The notes under the pieces are model-generated. The model was not told the origin of the DNA, ran no database searches, and was given only the letters and a program-made list of their open reading frames with translations. The position numbers and the translations under genes were made by a program. Positions 23,180 through 31,848 of a stretch of DNA of 64,000 nt are shown piece after piece (the stretch's first letter is position 1; every line of letters starts with the position of its first letter). Source of the stretch: Actinopolymorpha rutila (GTDB lineage Bacteria; Actinomycetota; Actinomycetes; Propionibacteriales; Actinopolymorphaceae); assembly GCF_013407855.1 (NCBI RefSeq), contig NZ_JACBZH010000001.1:1488001-1552000 (forward strand). The letters run 5' to 3'.

Positions 23180-25033
23180 CTAGGTCAGTGGCCGGTCGAG
23201 TGGTTCGCGGATCGTGGTGTCCGCGGTCGGGTCGGACGACCAGTGGTCGCCGTTGGTCGGATTCGCTCCGGCCGGAGGTGCCGCCCCCGGCCGGGTGTCC
23301 TCGGGATAGGAGTTGCTCGGCGTGATCCGCCGCCGCCGGGTGGTGTCGATCAGCGGAGGTGCGTCGGCGGTGCCCTTCCGGGGAAGTGGCCTGGCCCGCG
23401 CGACACCGGCTCCGGGTCCCTCGGCCGCCTGGGGGTATTCGGAAGAGCGGGGCCGCGGTGCCTGGCCGTGGGTGGGCCGGCGGTCGCGTGCCCTGCGTTC
23501 CCGGCGCTCCTCCCGGCGTTCCGCACGGCGCGAATGCCCGCCCCCACTACGTCCCGGCGACACGCCCTCGACCATCACCGCACCGAGCAGCACGGCGTGG
23601 ACGTGTTCGAGGGCCGCGGTCGCGACCATGAGCTCGGTACGGGTGGTGACGCCCACCGCGCCGACGAGCACCACGCCGTCGGCCAGCGAAGCCAGCGCCT
23701 GCCCGTCGGCTCCGGCGGCCGGCGGTCCGCAGAGAACCACGTAGTCGTACCACTCCCGCAGCCTGGCCAGGGTTGCCCGCATGGGTTCGGAGAGGAGCTG
23801 GTCCATCGTCTGCCGGGCGGGGTAGCCGAGGGGAAGCACGGCGAGGTTGTCCTCTGGCTGGACCAGCAGCTCGGTCAGGTCGACGATGCCGGCCAGGAGT
23901 TCGGACAACCCGGGAAGCTGCGAACCGCTGCCGACGAGCAGCCGGGACACCTCGCCGGTGGTGTCGACGACCACGACGCCGAACCCCGCTCGGGCCAGGC
24001 CCACCGCGAGCCCGGCGGCTTCGGGGCCCGCGCCGATTCCGTCCGACATCCCCGTCACAGTGAGCGTCACAGGCGGGGCGTCGGTGCCGGTGATGACGGA
24101 CGTACGCAGCGCGCGATACGGCTCGGACAGGTCGATCGGGTCGGTGGTGGACCGGCGCAGCCGCATCCGCCGGCCCGAGCCGACCAGGCCGAGCAGCTGG
24201 ATGCCCAGATGCTCGACGTCGTAGGGATGGTGCAGGCGCAGGTCGACCCGCGTCCGGAGCAAGGCGAGGGCCACACCGAGCAGCAGGCCGACGACCACAC
24301 CGGCGCCACCGAGGACGATCGCGTCGCGGTAGCCGGTGCCGGTGTCCAGTGCCGCGGAGCTGATCACCTGGCCGGGCCACTGGTCGCTGGCGGTCAGAGT
24401 GCTGGTCTCGGTCTCCAGGCTGGCCAGCTGGGAGGCCAGCGAGCTCAGGCGTTCGGCGAGATAGGCCCGCCGGGAGTCGGTCGTGTCCGACCGGCCCATC
24501 TCGTCGTTCACCTCGTTGAGTGACCGCTGGGTCTTGGACTGCTGCTGGCGGATCTTGCTCAGCTGGGAATTGATGACCGAGTTCGCACGTCGTTCGCGGT
24601 AGGCGAGATAGGAGTCGGCGAACGCCTGCGCGCCGCGGACCGCGTCGGGTGCGGAGCCGGCTGTGTACGACACCTTCAGCACCTGCGTGTTCGTGGGGTT
24701 CTCCACCACGACGTGGGTGCGGATCTCCTCCACGCTCAGCGACAGATGGAGCCGGTGGAGGACGTCGGAGGCAACGCCGTTGGTGCTGACGAGCTGTGCC
24801 TCGGTCTGGAGGTTCACGAGCTGGTCGCCGCGGCCGTCGGTGGTGTACGGGTTGCCCTGGAGAGGGCTCAGCAGGATCGAGGCGCCGGCGGTGTAGTGCA
24901 GGCCCTTGCGCAGCGCCACCCCGGCACCGGCCGCTCCGCACACCACGCCGAGGACGACCAGGAGAGCGAGATGGCGGCGGAGTGCGTCGAGTACGAACGA
25001 CGTGAGCGCGGACGCGTTGTCGTCGTCGCGCAT
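23180..25033 (-). CDS. Wzz-type chain-length protein with degenerate BY-kinase-like domain
   Basis: A 617-residue inner-membrane protein. Transmembrane helix 1 (LALLVVLGVVCGAAGAGVAL) and helix 2 (IVLGGAGVVVGLLLGVALALL, about residue 240) flank the extracellular Wzz domain with a coiled coil (SQLSKIRQQQSKTQRSLNEV). The cytoplasmic part resembles CpsD/tyrosine autokinases (SEPYRALRTSV, YDYVVLCGPP), but the Walker A position reads GMSDGIGAGPEA, without GK[ST]. A basic, disordered tail of 120 residues replaces the usual Tyr cluster. It likely controls polymer length without kinase activity. It is first gene of the leftward pair with the flippase fusion. Confidence 0.85.
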   Translation of the reverse strand: MRDDDNASALTSFVLDALRRHLALLVVLGVVCGAAGAGVALRKGLHYTAGASILLSPLQGNPYTTDGRGDQLVNLQTEAQLVSTNGVASDVLHRLHLSLSVEEIRTHVVVENPTNTQVLKVSYTAGSAPDAVRGAQAFADSYLAYRERRANSVINSQLSKIRQQQSKTQRSLNEVNDEMGRSDTTDSRRAYLAERLSSLASQLASLETETSTLTASDQWPGQVISSAALDTGTGYRDAIVLGGAGVVVGLLLGVALALLRTRVDLRLHHPYDVEHLGIQLLGLVGSGRRMRLRRSTTDPIDLSEPYRALRTSVITGTDAPPVTLTVTGMSDGIGAGPEAAGLAVGLARAGFGVVVVDTTGEVSRLLVGSGSQLPGLSELLAGIVDLTELLVQPEDNLAVLPLGYPARQTMDQLLSEPMRATLARLREWYDYVVLCGPPAAGADGQALASLADGVVLVGAVGVTTRTELMVATAALEHVHAVLLGAVMVEGVSPGRSGGGHSRRAERREERRERRARDRRPTHGQAPRPRSSEYPQAAEGPGAGVARARPLPRKGTADAPPLIDTTRRRRITPSNSYPEDTRPGAAPPAGANPTNGDHWSSDPTADTTIREPLDRPLT

Positions 25034-25354
25034 GAACCCCCCAACTCCCGTGCCGTGCTGGACCGACGGTAGACCAGCAGGCCGTGGTTTCGGTGTCGTT
25101 TGGCACGATTGTTGCCGGTCGGCAACGGTCGTGCACGGCCGGGTGCTTTCCCCTATCTTCTGCGCAAGAATTGGTTTATGACGCCCACGAGCGGTGGGTA
25201 GTACGTAGCTTCAGCAACTATCCGGTCCTCTGAGACCCTCTCCGCCACCACGACGTTCAATCACAGCCCCACCACCCACCTCCGAAGCTACAAAGATCAG
25301 CCTTTTCCGGACTTTCCACCACGCACCGTGCTCAGAATCGTCGGGGGGGCGAAC
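25034..25354. other. Divergent control region of the polysaccharide cluster
   Basis: These 321 bp separate the leftward Wzz/flippase pair from the rightward PssD/PssE pair. No gene is seen. The region is AT-richer than its surroundings and contains the large dyad at 25103-25134. The PssD gene starts after a GGGGGGG tract at its end. Confidence 0.6.
25103..25134. promoter_or_regulatory. Composite inverted repeat, candidate operator
   Basis: Inner arms GTTGCCG and CGGCAAC are perfect and separated by GT; outer arms GCACGA and TCGTGC are also perfect, separated from the inner ones by two unpaired bases on each side. The whole dyad spans 32 bp and lies 70-100 bp from the leftward start. It fits a two-turn operator for a dimeric regulator, or less likely an RNA hairpin. 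Confidence 0.55.
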
Positions 25355-25858
25355 ATGCACGTGATCAACGAGGCCGCACCGGCCGAGACGGTAGTCACGA
25401 CGTCGCCGCAGCGCCTGCTCCTGGTGGGATCCAGTGGCGGCCACCTCGCCCAGCTCCTCGCCCTGAAACCCTGGTGGGAGGGGCGGGAGCGAACCTGGGT
25501 GACGTTCGCCACCCAGGACGCCAAGGCGAGGCTCCGCGACGAGCAGGTCGCGTGGGCGTACTTCCCGACGACCCGCAATCTGACCAACCTCCTGCGCAAC
25601 CTCCTGCTGGCCGTGCGCGTCATCATCCGTGAACGCCCCGACCTCGTCGTCTCCACCGGCGCGGGCGTGGCGTTCCCGTTCTTCCTGGTCGCCCGGCTGC
25701 TGCGGATCCGGACCGTCTACCTCGAGGTGTACGACCGGCTCGACAGCCGCACGCTCACCGGACGACTGTGCCGGCCGCTGTCGTCCCTCTTCTGCGTCCA
25801 GTGGGAAGAGCAAGCCACGCTTTACAAGGGCTCCCACGTGGTGGGAACCCTCCTCTGA
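25355..25858 (+). CDS. PssD/Alg14-like glycosyltransferase subunit
   Basis: A 167-residue protein of the Alg14/PssD family, the membrane-associated acceptor-binding half of a two-part GT. LLVGSSGGHLAQLLAL is the family signature, followed by PDLVVSTGAGVAFPFFLVARLL and a C-terminal FCVQWEEQ. It works with the PssE-like protein encoded 15 bp downstream to add a sugar from a UDP donor to a lipid-linked intermediate. ATG 25355 follows GGGGGGG; GTG 25328 is an alternative. Confidence 0.9.
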   Translation: MHVINEAAPAETVVTTSPQRLLLVGSSGGHLAQLLALKPWWEGRERTWVTFATQDAKARLRDEQVAWAYFPTTRNLTNLLRNLLLAVRVIIRERPDLVVSTGAGVAFPFFLVARLLRIRTVYLEVYDRLDSRTLTGRLCRPLSSLFCVQWEEQATLYKGSHVVGTLL

Positions 25859-25873
25859 ACCAGGCGGAGCAAC

Positions 25874-26374
25874 ATGCGAGTCCTCACCATGGTGGGCACC
25901 GACCACCACCCGTTCCACCGCCTCGTTCGCTGGGTCGACGAGTGGAGCAGGCGGTTCCCCGCCGACGACTGCATGATCCAGTACGGCACGTCGATGCCTC
26001 CCCGGCACGCCCGTGGCCTGGCCTACGCCGAACCCGACGAACTCAACGCCTGGATGGGCAAGGCGCAGGTGCTCGTGTGTCACGGCGGGCCGACCACCAT
26101 CGTCGAGGCCCGGCGTCTCGGCGGCCGTCCGATCGTCGTACCCCGACGGTCGCGGTGGGGTGAACACGTCGACGACCACCAGTACCTCTTCACCAACCGG
26201 CTCGCGCAGACCGGTCAGGTACTCACCGCGTCCACCCAGCACGAGTTCGAGGTCCTGCTGGACGCGGCGCTGGCCGATCCGGCGATCGTCCGGCGCGGCG
26301 ACACCGACGACGGCCGGCAGACGGCCGCGACCGTACAACGGTTCGGCTCCTTGGTGGCGGGGCTCTTCAGCTAG
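25874..26374 (+). CDS. PssE/Alg13-like glycosyltransferase subunit
   Basis: A 166-residue GT28 C-terminal domain protein, the donor-binding partner of PssD. It has VGTDHHPFHRLVRW at the N-terminus and CHGGPTTIVEARRLGGRPIVVPR, the usual nucleotide-sugar binding loop, followed by DDHQ. Adjacent to and co-transcribed with the PssD-like gene. Converges with the GT2 gene, whose stop is 9 bp away. Confidence 0.92.
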   Translation: MRVLTMVGTDHHPFHRLVRWVDEWSRRFPADDCMIQYGTSMPPRHARGLAYAEPDELNAWMGKAQVLVCHGGPTTIVEARRLGGRPIVVPRRSRWGEHVDDHQYLFTNRLAQTGQVLTASTQHEFEVLLDAALADPAIVRRGDTDDGRQTAATVQRFGSLVAGLFS

Positions 26375-26382
26375 GACCGACC

Positions 26383-27384
26383 CTAGATGCCGCGGCCGGC
26401 GGAGTTCGCCAGCCGCATCGCGCGGTCGGCGGACACCAGTCGCAGCGCGACCACGATCGCGGCACAGGCGCGCGGGTCACGCGGGTTGAGCCGAAGGGTG
26501 TGCCACGCCCAGCGCAGTGCCGACCGCCGCTCGCCGATCGCCGCGTACGCGAACGCCTTCCGGCCCTGCTGCCGTGCCTGGGCGATCGGGTCGGAGCGCA
26601 GCACCTCGTGCTTGGCCAGGCCGTAGTCGATGGCCTCGATGATGGTCGTCCAGCGGTCCGAGAAGTACGACTGGCTGCCCCACAACACCTTCACCAGTGG
26701 GCGTTCGACAACCGCGATCGGTCCTGACTGCGCTGCGCGGAGTATCCAGTCGAAGTCCTCCCCGTAGCTGCCGGGGATCTTCTCGTCCACCAGGCCGATG
26801 CGTTCGCGCAGCGCGTGGGCGCGCACGAGGACCGTCGACGGGTGCGCCTCCATCACCCGGCGGCGGGCGATCGCGGCGGCGACGAGGTCGGAGGCGGCCG
26901 GCACCCGCGTGATCACGCGGTTCTCGTAGTGGACCTCGATGCCGGACACGGCCACGTCGGCGCCCGTCGCGGACAGCCGCGCGACCTGCAGCCGCAGCTT
27001 GTCCGGCAGCCACTCGTCGTCGTCGTCGCAGAACGCGATCAGGTCCCCGGCGGCGGCGTCGATGCCGGAGTTGCGGGCACCGGCAAGGCCCGGTGTGCGG
27101 ACGTTGCCGACCACCCGGGTCGACCGGGCCGGCGCGGTACCGGCGTCCACGTCCGTGGCGAGGGAGGTGTCCGGTGGCGCCTGGTCGAACACCACGACGC
27201 ACTCGACCGGGCCGGGGTAGTCCTGGTCGTGAACCGCTCGCACGGCCCGGCGGAGGAGTTCGGGCCGGTCGCGGGTGGCGATGACGACCGAGACCAGCGG
27301 CATGCCCGGTGGCATTGCCGTGGGCGTGGTGGTGGACGCCGCGGTGGAGGCCGTCGTGGTGAAGGGCTCTGGCTGGGTGTTCAT
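26383..27384 (-). CDS. Family 2 glycosyltransferase
   Basis: A 333-residue inverting glycosyltransferase of the GT-A fold. It has VSVVIATRDRPELLRRAVRA at the N-terminus, GARNSGIDAAAGDLIAFCDDDDEW with the DxD metal site near residue 120, and EDFDWILRA with the catalytic Asp region. The C-terminus has amphipathic basic helices that may bind membrane. Start overlaps the Wzz-like gene stop by four bases. It is the last gene of a tightly coupled four-gene unit. Confidence 0.92.
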   Translation of the reverse strand: MNTQPEPFTTTASTAASTTTPTAMPPGMPLVSVVIATRDRPELLRRAVRAVHDQDYPGPVECVVVFDQAPPDTSLATDVDAGTAPARSTRVVGNVRTPGLAGARNSGIDAAAGDLIAFCDDDDEWLPDKLRLQVARLSATGADVAVSGIEVHYENRVITRVPAASDLVAAAIARRRVMEAHPSTVLVRAHALRERIGLVDEKIPGSYGEDFDWILRAAQSGPIAVVERPLVKVLWGSQSYFSDRWTTIIEAIDYGLAKHEVLRSDPIAQARQQGRKAFAYAAIGERRSALRWAWHTLRLNPRDPRACAAIVVALRLVSADRAMRLANSAGRGI

Positions 27385-28793
27385 CTGATGCTGCTCCGTT
27401 CGGCACTGGTCAGCCGGTCGCCGACGGCGACGGTGGCGACGCGCGGCCCCGCGGCCCGGGTGAGCAGGCGGGCGCAGCGGTCGAGTTCGGTCCGGGTGCT
27501 GTGGGCGAGGTCGGCGACCAGCAGCACCGCGTCCGCGGCCCGGGCCAGCGCGAAGGTGTCCCTGGCGTCGGGACGGCTGGTGGGCACGCGAGCGTTCACC
27601 AGCAGGTCGTCACCGGCGGCGTGGCCGGCCGAAGTCAGAGCGGTACGCAGATGGTCGGCGAGGGCGGCGGTGAGGTCGTCCGCGCAGGGCCCGGTGACGA
27701 GGACGACCGGGGGACCGTCGGGCGACGTCCCGGCGGACTCCGCGGCGAGGATGAGGCGGACCTGCACGACCAGCGGGTGCAGGTCGGCGGCGTGACGGTG
27801 TCCCGCGGGACGGCGCAGGCTTCGCTGGTCCACGACGGCGACCGGTGCGAGGCCGGTGGCGGCGGTCACCTCCGAGACCTCGTGCACCGCCGGGCGGGCC
27901 CACTCGCGCACCGCGCCGACGGCCAGTCCGGCCAGCAACCCGGCCATCAGCCCGGACATCGGCGGCACCTCGGAGTTGTGGCGTTCGGGTCGCTTCGGAA
28001 GGGTGGCCGACCGGACGACGGCCGCGGTGTTCGAGCCGGTGAGCGCGGTCTGGGTCAGCGCGTCGTCGAGCTCCCCGATCTGGGCCCGGATCTGCCCGCG
28101 GGGCACCAGGTTGGCTGGTGCGGGACTGGGATCACCGGACTTGGAGTCACCGGGCGGCACGTCGCCTGGGACCGGGATGGCGTCCAGCAGGTCCAGGAGG
28201 TACGTACGCCGGGAGTCGAGCGCCGTGGCCACCCGATCCGCGCGCGCGGTGAGCACCTTCGTCCGGTAGCCGGCGAACTCCTGGGCCAGCACCTGCGCAC
28301 CCTGCCGAGCTCGCCGGGGATCGCTGTCGCTGAAGCCGATCTGGTACACCCGGGTGCTCGTGGGTACGGAGATCTCGATCCGGTCGGCGAGGGTCGTGGG
28401 GTCGGGGTGGCCGGGCAGCCGGCGGGCGACCGCGGTGAGCACGGGATCCGAACGCAGCAAGGCGGCCTCGGTGTCCTGGGTCCACTCCCGTGGGTCGACG
28501 GCGGGTGCCGCCGGGTCGACCGAGATCGCGAGATAGGCCGGCGTCGCCGGCGCGAACACCTCGACCGTCGACTGATAGGTCGGGGGAGTACGCAGCGAAC
28601 CCAGCATGCCGATCGCGAACCCCAGCAGCCCGAGCAGGCAGCACACCAGCCAGTGCCGGCGGACGAACCGCGAGTACCCCGACGCCTCGAGGGTGTCCGT
28701 GGCGTCGTACGGCGTACCGGACCCAGGTCCGGATGCGGGGCCGGTGCCGGGGGTGGCGGCGCGGGCCGCGTCCGCCGCGGTGGCGCCGTTCAC
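27381..28793 (-). CDS. Second Wzz-like chain-length/polymerisation protein
   Basis: A 470-residue membrane protein. A Gly/Thr-rich cytoplasmic N-terminus precedes helix 1 (WLVCCLLGLLGFAIGMLGSL), an extracytoplasmic Wzz domain (PTYQSTVEVFAPATPAY) and helix 2 near residue 290 (LMAGLLAGLAVGAV). The C-terminal cytoplasmic domain has strand VVLVTGPCADDLTAALADHL where a Walker A would be, but no Gly-Lys-Ser/Thr. It is coupled by 4-bp overlaps to the genes on both sides. It is the second Wzz-like protein in the cluster, so the two may form a hetero-oligomer or serve different chain classes. Confidence 0.8.
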   Translation of the reverse strand: MNGATAADAARAATPGTGPASGPGSGTPYDATDTLEASGYSRFVRRHWLVCCLLGLLGFAIGMLGSLRTPPTYQSTVEVFAPATPAYLAISVDPAAPAVDPREWTQDTEAALLRSDPVLTAVARRLPGHPDPTTLADRIEISVPTSTRVYQIGFSDSDPRRARQGAQVLAQEFAGYRTKVLTARADRVATALDSRRTYLLDLLDAIPVPGDVPPGDSKSGDPSPAPANLVPRGQIRAQIGELDDALTQTALTGSNTAAVVRSATLPKRPERHNSEVPPMSGLMAGLLAGLAVGAVREWARPAVHEVSEVTAATGLAPVAVVDQRSLRRPAGHRHAADLHPLVVQVRLILAAESAGTSPDGPPVVLVTGPCADDLTAALADHLRTALTSAGHAAGDDLLVNARVPTSRPDARDTFALARAADAVLLVADLAHSTRTELDRCARLLTRAAGPRVATVAVGDRLTSAERSSIR

Positions 28794-30082
28794 CGGCCCA
28801 CCAGTTCCCTCAGCAACGCGATCAGCCAGGCGGTCCGGGCACGCAGCGGCCGGCCCTCGACCGGCTGGCTGGCAAGGGCGTAGCGGCGGGCGAGCTCGAC
28901 GAGATAGACCAGCTGGACGGCCTCGGGATCGTCACCGGGCGCACACTCGCCGGTCGCTTCCCGTGCCGCTTCCCGTGCCGCTTCCCTGGCCGAGCCACCT
29001 GTGAGCAGACCGGCCCGTGCCCGCTCGGCCGCGGCCGCCTCCCCGTGCGAGCGCAGCACCGACTGCAGGCGGTAGTGCACCAGGTCGAAGCCGAGCGGGA
29101 CGCCGACGGCGAAGCGTTCGAAGTCCCACAGCAACACCCGGTCGCCGTCCCAGGCCATGTTCCACGGTGTCCAGTCGCCGTGCCACGCACCGAACGTCAG
29201 CGGGGTCGACCCGAAGCGCCGCTCCACGGTGGCGACGACCCGGGCGAGCGCCGCCGCCTGGTCCGGGTCGGTCAACGCGGGTGGGCTGGAGCGGGCGCCC
29301 TCCCACACATGGCTGCGGTCGAGCGGGTGCCGGGTCGTACCCAGCCGACCGCCGAGCTCGGCCATCGCGGCGGTGGGTACGTCCGGCCGGCTCCATCGGG
29401 TGTGCGCGGGGAGCATGGGCTCCAGCACCAGAAGCTCCAGCGAACGCCACCGGCCGTGGTGTAGTACGCGGGGCGCGTGGACGAGCCGGCCGGCCGGACC
29501 GGAGGACCAGTACACCCCGAGCGCCTCGGCCTCACCCCGGACGAGCTCGGTGGTCACCGGCGCCGACCCCACCTTCACGAAGGCAAGGGTGCGACCGTCC
29601 GGCGAGAGCGCCCGCAGGATCGGCTTGCGATTGGCCCGCGGCGAGCCGACGCCGACGCTGACCAGCACCTCGCTGTCCAGGAGCCGCGAGAGGTGGTCCT
29701 CGATCGTGTCGACCGGACCGCCGGCCGGCGCGCTGACGGTGAGCCGGTCCGGGGCGAGCCAGGTCATGGCGCGGTTGCCGAGGCGGGTGCCGACCAGCCG
29801 GGCCATGGCGGCGCGGCTGTACCGCTCGCGGCGGGACAGTCCCTGGCTGTACTTCCGGAACAGCTCGCCGGCGGCTCTCGGGGCGTCGACCGGCAGCGCA
29901 AGCCGGGGTTGACGCCGGTCGGGCAGCAGCGCGTACTCGCGTACCACCCGGTGCCCGTGGGGCAGCGAGCCCTCGACCCGGCTGCACGCGGGCGCGGGCC
30001 ACAGCAGCCGGGTGGTCTCCAGCAGCGCCTCCAGCGTGGTCTGGTGGCGGTCCTCGGTGGCCGGGTAGGGCAACTCGCTCAT
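28790..30082 (-). CDS. Aminoglycoside phosphotransferase-fold kinase-like protein
   Basis: A 430-residue protein with an APH/choline kinase-like catalytic core in the C-terminal half. HGDWTPWNMAW is the catalytic loop (Asp and Asn) and LLWDFERFAVG is the metal-binding DFE/DFG-like motif. LAFVKVG near residue 175 could be the Lys strand. The N-terminal 150 residues have no recognised domain. Given the cluster it may phosphorylate a sugar or a lipid-linked intermediate, which is an inference. An Ala/Arg/Glu repeat (REAAREAAREA) sits near the C-terminus. ATG 30082 overlaps the polymerase stop. Confidence 0.8.
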   Translation of the reverse strand: MSELPYPATEDRHQTTLEALLETTRLLWPAPACSRVEGSLPHGHRVVREYALLPDRRQPRLALPVDAPRAAGELFRKYSQGLSRRERYSRAAMARLVGTRLGNRAMTWLAPDRLTVSAPAGGPVDTIEDHLSRLLDSEVLVSVGVGSPRANRKPILRALSPDGRTLAFVKVGSAPVTTELVRGEAEALGVYWSSGPAGRLVHAPRVLHHGRWRSLELLVLEPMLPAHTRWSRPDVPTAAMAELGGRLGTTRHPLDRSHVWEGARSSPPALTDPDQAAALARVVATVERRFGSTPLTFGAWHGDWTPWNMAWDGDRVLLWDFERFAVGVPLGFDLVHYRLQSVLRSHGEAAAAERARAGLLTGGSAREAAREAAREATGECAPGDDPEAVQLVYLVELARRYALASQPVEGRPLRARTAWLIALLRELVGR

Positions 30083-31545
30083 CGCGCAACCACCGCCCTT
30101 CGTTCCGTCCGCGGCATCCGGGCCATCAGCCCGACCGCGATCATCACCGTGAACAGCGGGGCGTCCAGAGTGTCGTAGACGAACAACTCGATACCCCAGA
30201 AGAGGAGCGCGACGCACCCCGCGATGCTCAGGGCCGTGGGATCTCGCCAGTGCGCGAAGAACCGCCGGGTGAAGAAGTAGAGGAACAGCCCCAGGCCGAC
30301 CAGTCCCTGGGAGAAGACGACCATCCACAGCTGGCCCTGCGTGCCGAGCGGCGGCACACCGCAGGCGGGACAGTCCGGCGTCGAGCCGCCGGCGATGGAG
30401 AAGTAGCTGCCGCGTACTTTCCGGGTGGATCCGAAGCCGAGGAGCGGCGATCCCTCCACCACGTTGCGTACGGTGTCGGTGGCGAGCTGGCCCCGGCGTT
30501 CGTTGGAGTGCGGCGCGTTGAGTCGCTCCTGCACCATCGTGCCGAGCGGACTGGCGACGAACGCGACCGCGCCGAGCAGGATCGCCGCGACGACCGCCTG
30601 CAACGCCCACACCCTGCCCATCGCCGCCAGCCGCAACGCGATGTAGAGGACGCCGACGCCGAGCGCGCCCCACAGCCCGCGGTTCAGCGAGTAGACCACC
30701 GGCACCAGGCTGAGCAGTACGACGAAGGGCGCCAGCCTGCGCCGCCACCCCGCGTCGGGGCCGAACCACGCCAGCAGGAAGAACGGCAGATACAACGAAT
30801 AGTTGGCGCCCCAGGAGTTGGCGAACGCGAACGGCGCGATCGGCCGGCCTTCTTCGTACCCCAGGATGTTCTGGGTCTCGGCCGCGGCCGGATGGATCAT
30901 CGGGTTGATGAACGAGTTGGCGGCCACGCCGTGCGGCAGCACCAGCTCCAGCACCGAGCGGAACTCCAACGACGGCACCACGACACCGAGCAGCCCGCCG
31001 CACGTGGTGACGACGAACATGAACCCCAGTAGCCGAAGCACCCGCCGGGTCGGCAGCCGGCGCTCGTCGGTGTTCACGACGTAGAGCAGGAACACGGTCG
31101 CGGCGAGGTACATCGCGGCACGGAAGCCGAAGACCATCAGCCGCCCAGCGCCGCCGCCACCGGGTTCGCCGGTGGGCGCGTCGCTCCACAACATGGCCGC
31201 GCCGGCGAGCATCCAGGCCAGGAACATCAGCCAGGTGCCGAAGCCGCGGGGTACGCGCAGTCCTCGCCGGCGGAGGAGCTCGACGGCGAGTGGCACCGCG
31301 AAGATGACGAACGCGAACGACGTGAGGCCGAGTACCCACCACAACGGGAACAGCAGGAACAACGCCGTCAGCGGCCAACCGGGCCGGAACAGCCTCGGGG
31401 TGGTCCACGAACCGACCGATCCGGTGCCCACCGGAGGTGTCACCTTCGTGGTCGCTGCCGCTGCTGGATCGGTCGCCGGACGAGGTGTCACCGGTTGCGT
31501 TGCGAGCGTGGCGTTGCGCGCACTCTCGTGCTGCTCGTCCCGCAC
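30079..31545 (-). CDS. O-antigen ligase/Wzy-like polysaccharide polymerase
   Basis: A 488-residue polytopic membrane protein with about 11-12 hydrophobic helices and a large extracytoplasmic loop (PHSNERRGQLATDTVRNVV then GFGSTRKVRGSYFSIAGG with two Cys in TPDCPACG), the layout of the Wzy_C/O-antigen ligase family. It would polymerise the lipid-linked repeat unit after flipping. The first 45 residues are cytoplasmic and Pro/Thr-rich. It is first gene of the leftward unit Wzy-kinase-Wzz-GT2. ATG 31545 faces a 303-bp divergent region. Confidence 0.88.
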   Translation of the reverse strand: MRDEQHESARNATLATQPVTPRPATDPAAAATTKVTPPVGTGSVGSWTTPRLFRPGWPLTALFLLFPLWWVLGLTSFAFVIFAVPLAVELLRRRGLRVPRGFGTWLMFLAWMLAGAAMLWSDAPTGEPGGGGAGRLMVFGFRAAMYLAATVFLLYVVNTDERRLPTRRVLRLLGFMFVVTTCGGLLGVVVPSLEFRSVLELVLPHGVAANSFINPMIHPAAAETQNILGYEEGRPIAPFAFANSWGANYSLYLPFFLLAWFGPDAGWRRRLAPFVVLLSLVPVVYSLNRGLWGALGVGVLYIALRLAAMGRVWALQAVVAAILLGAVAFVASPLGTMVQERLNAPHSNERRGQLATDTVRNVVEGSPLLGFGSTRKVRGSYFSIAGGSTPDCPACGVPPLGTQGQLWMVVFSQGLVGLGLFLYFFTRRFFAHWRDPTALSIAGCVALLFWGIELFVYDTLDAPLFTVMIAVGLMARMPRTERRAVVAR

Positions 31546-31848
31546 CGGTTGACCTCCCAGAGTGGCTCGCGCGAAGGCCGACCGGCCCGCGGTTCGGGCA
31601 GGAAAGTTGCACCGTCGCCAGACTGTGGGACCTGCACGGATCTGCGCGGATCTGCCCCCGATTATCCCCCGAGGATACGAGACCAGCCCGGACGTCGGTG
31701 TCGTTCAGAAAGATATGGTTACTTTTCTGGTCGTGGGGGACTTGTGCTGGCACCATGCACTCAGACGCGGTGTCTTGCCGCGCCGGCCGACATCTCACCT
31801 CGGACTCTGGGGTGCCGGCGGGGTTTCGTTCCTTGGGGGGAACTCGTG
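31546..31848. promoter_or_regulatory. Divergent promoter region between Wzy and PKD-protein genes
   Basis: This 303-bp region has no gene and is AT-richer near 31700-31745, where AGATATGGTTAC could provide a -10 for the rightward gene. TCGGTGTCGTT (31695-31705) also occurs at 25090-25100, in the other divergent control region of the cluster, and may be a shared regulatory element. Repeats of GGATCTGC lie at 31634-31655. Confidence 0.45.

Noticed and set aside
20143..23325. A 1060-codon open frame on the plus strand over the flippase fusion
   Set aside because: Antisense shadow of the membrane protein gene, with no hydrophobic segments or motifs.
25211..26338. A 375-codon minus-strand frame over PssD/PssE
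   Set aside because: Shadow of two genes with clear glycosyltransferase motifs on the plus strand.
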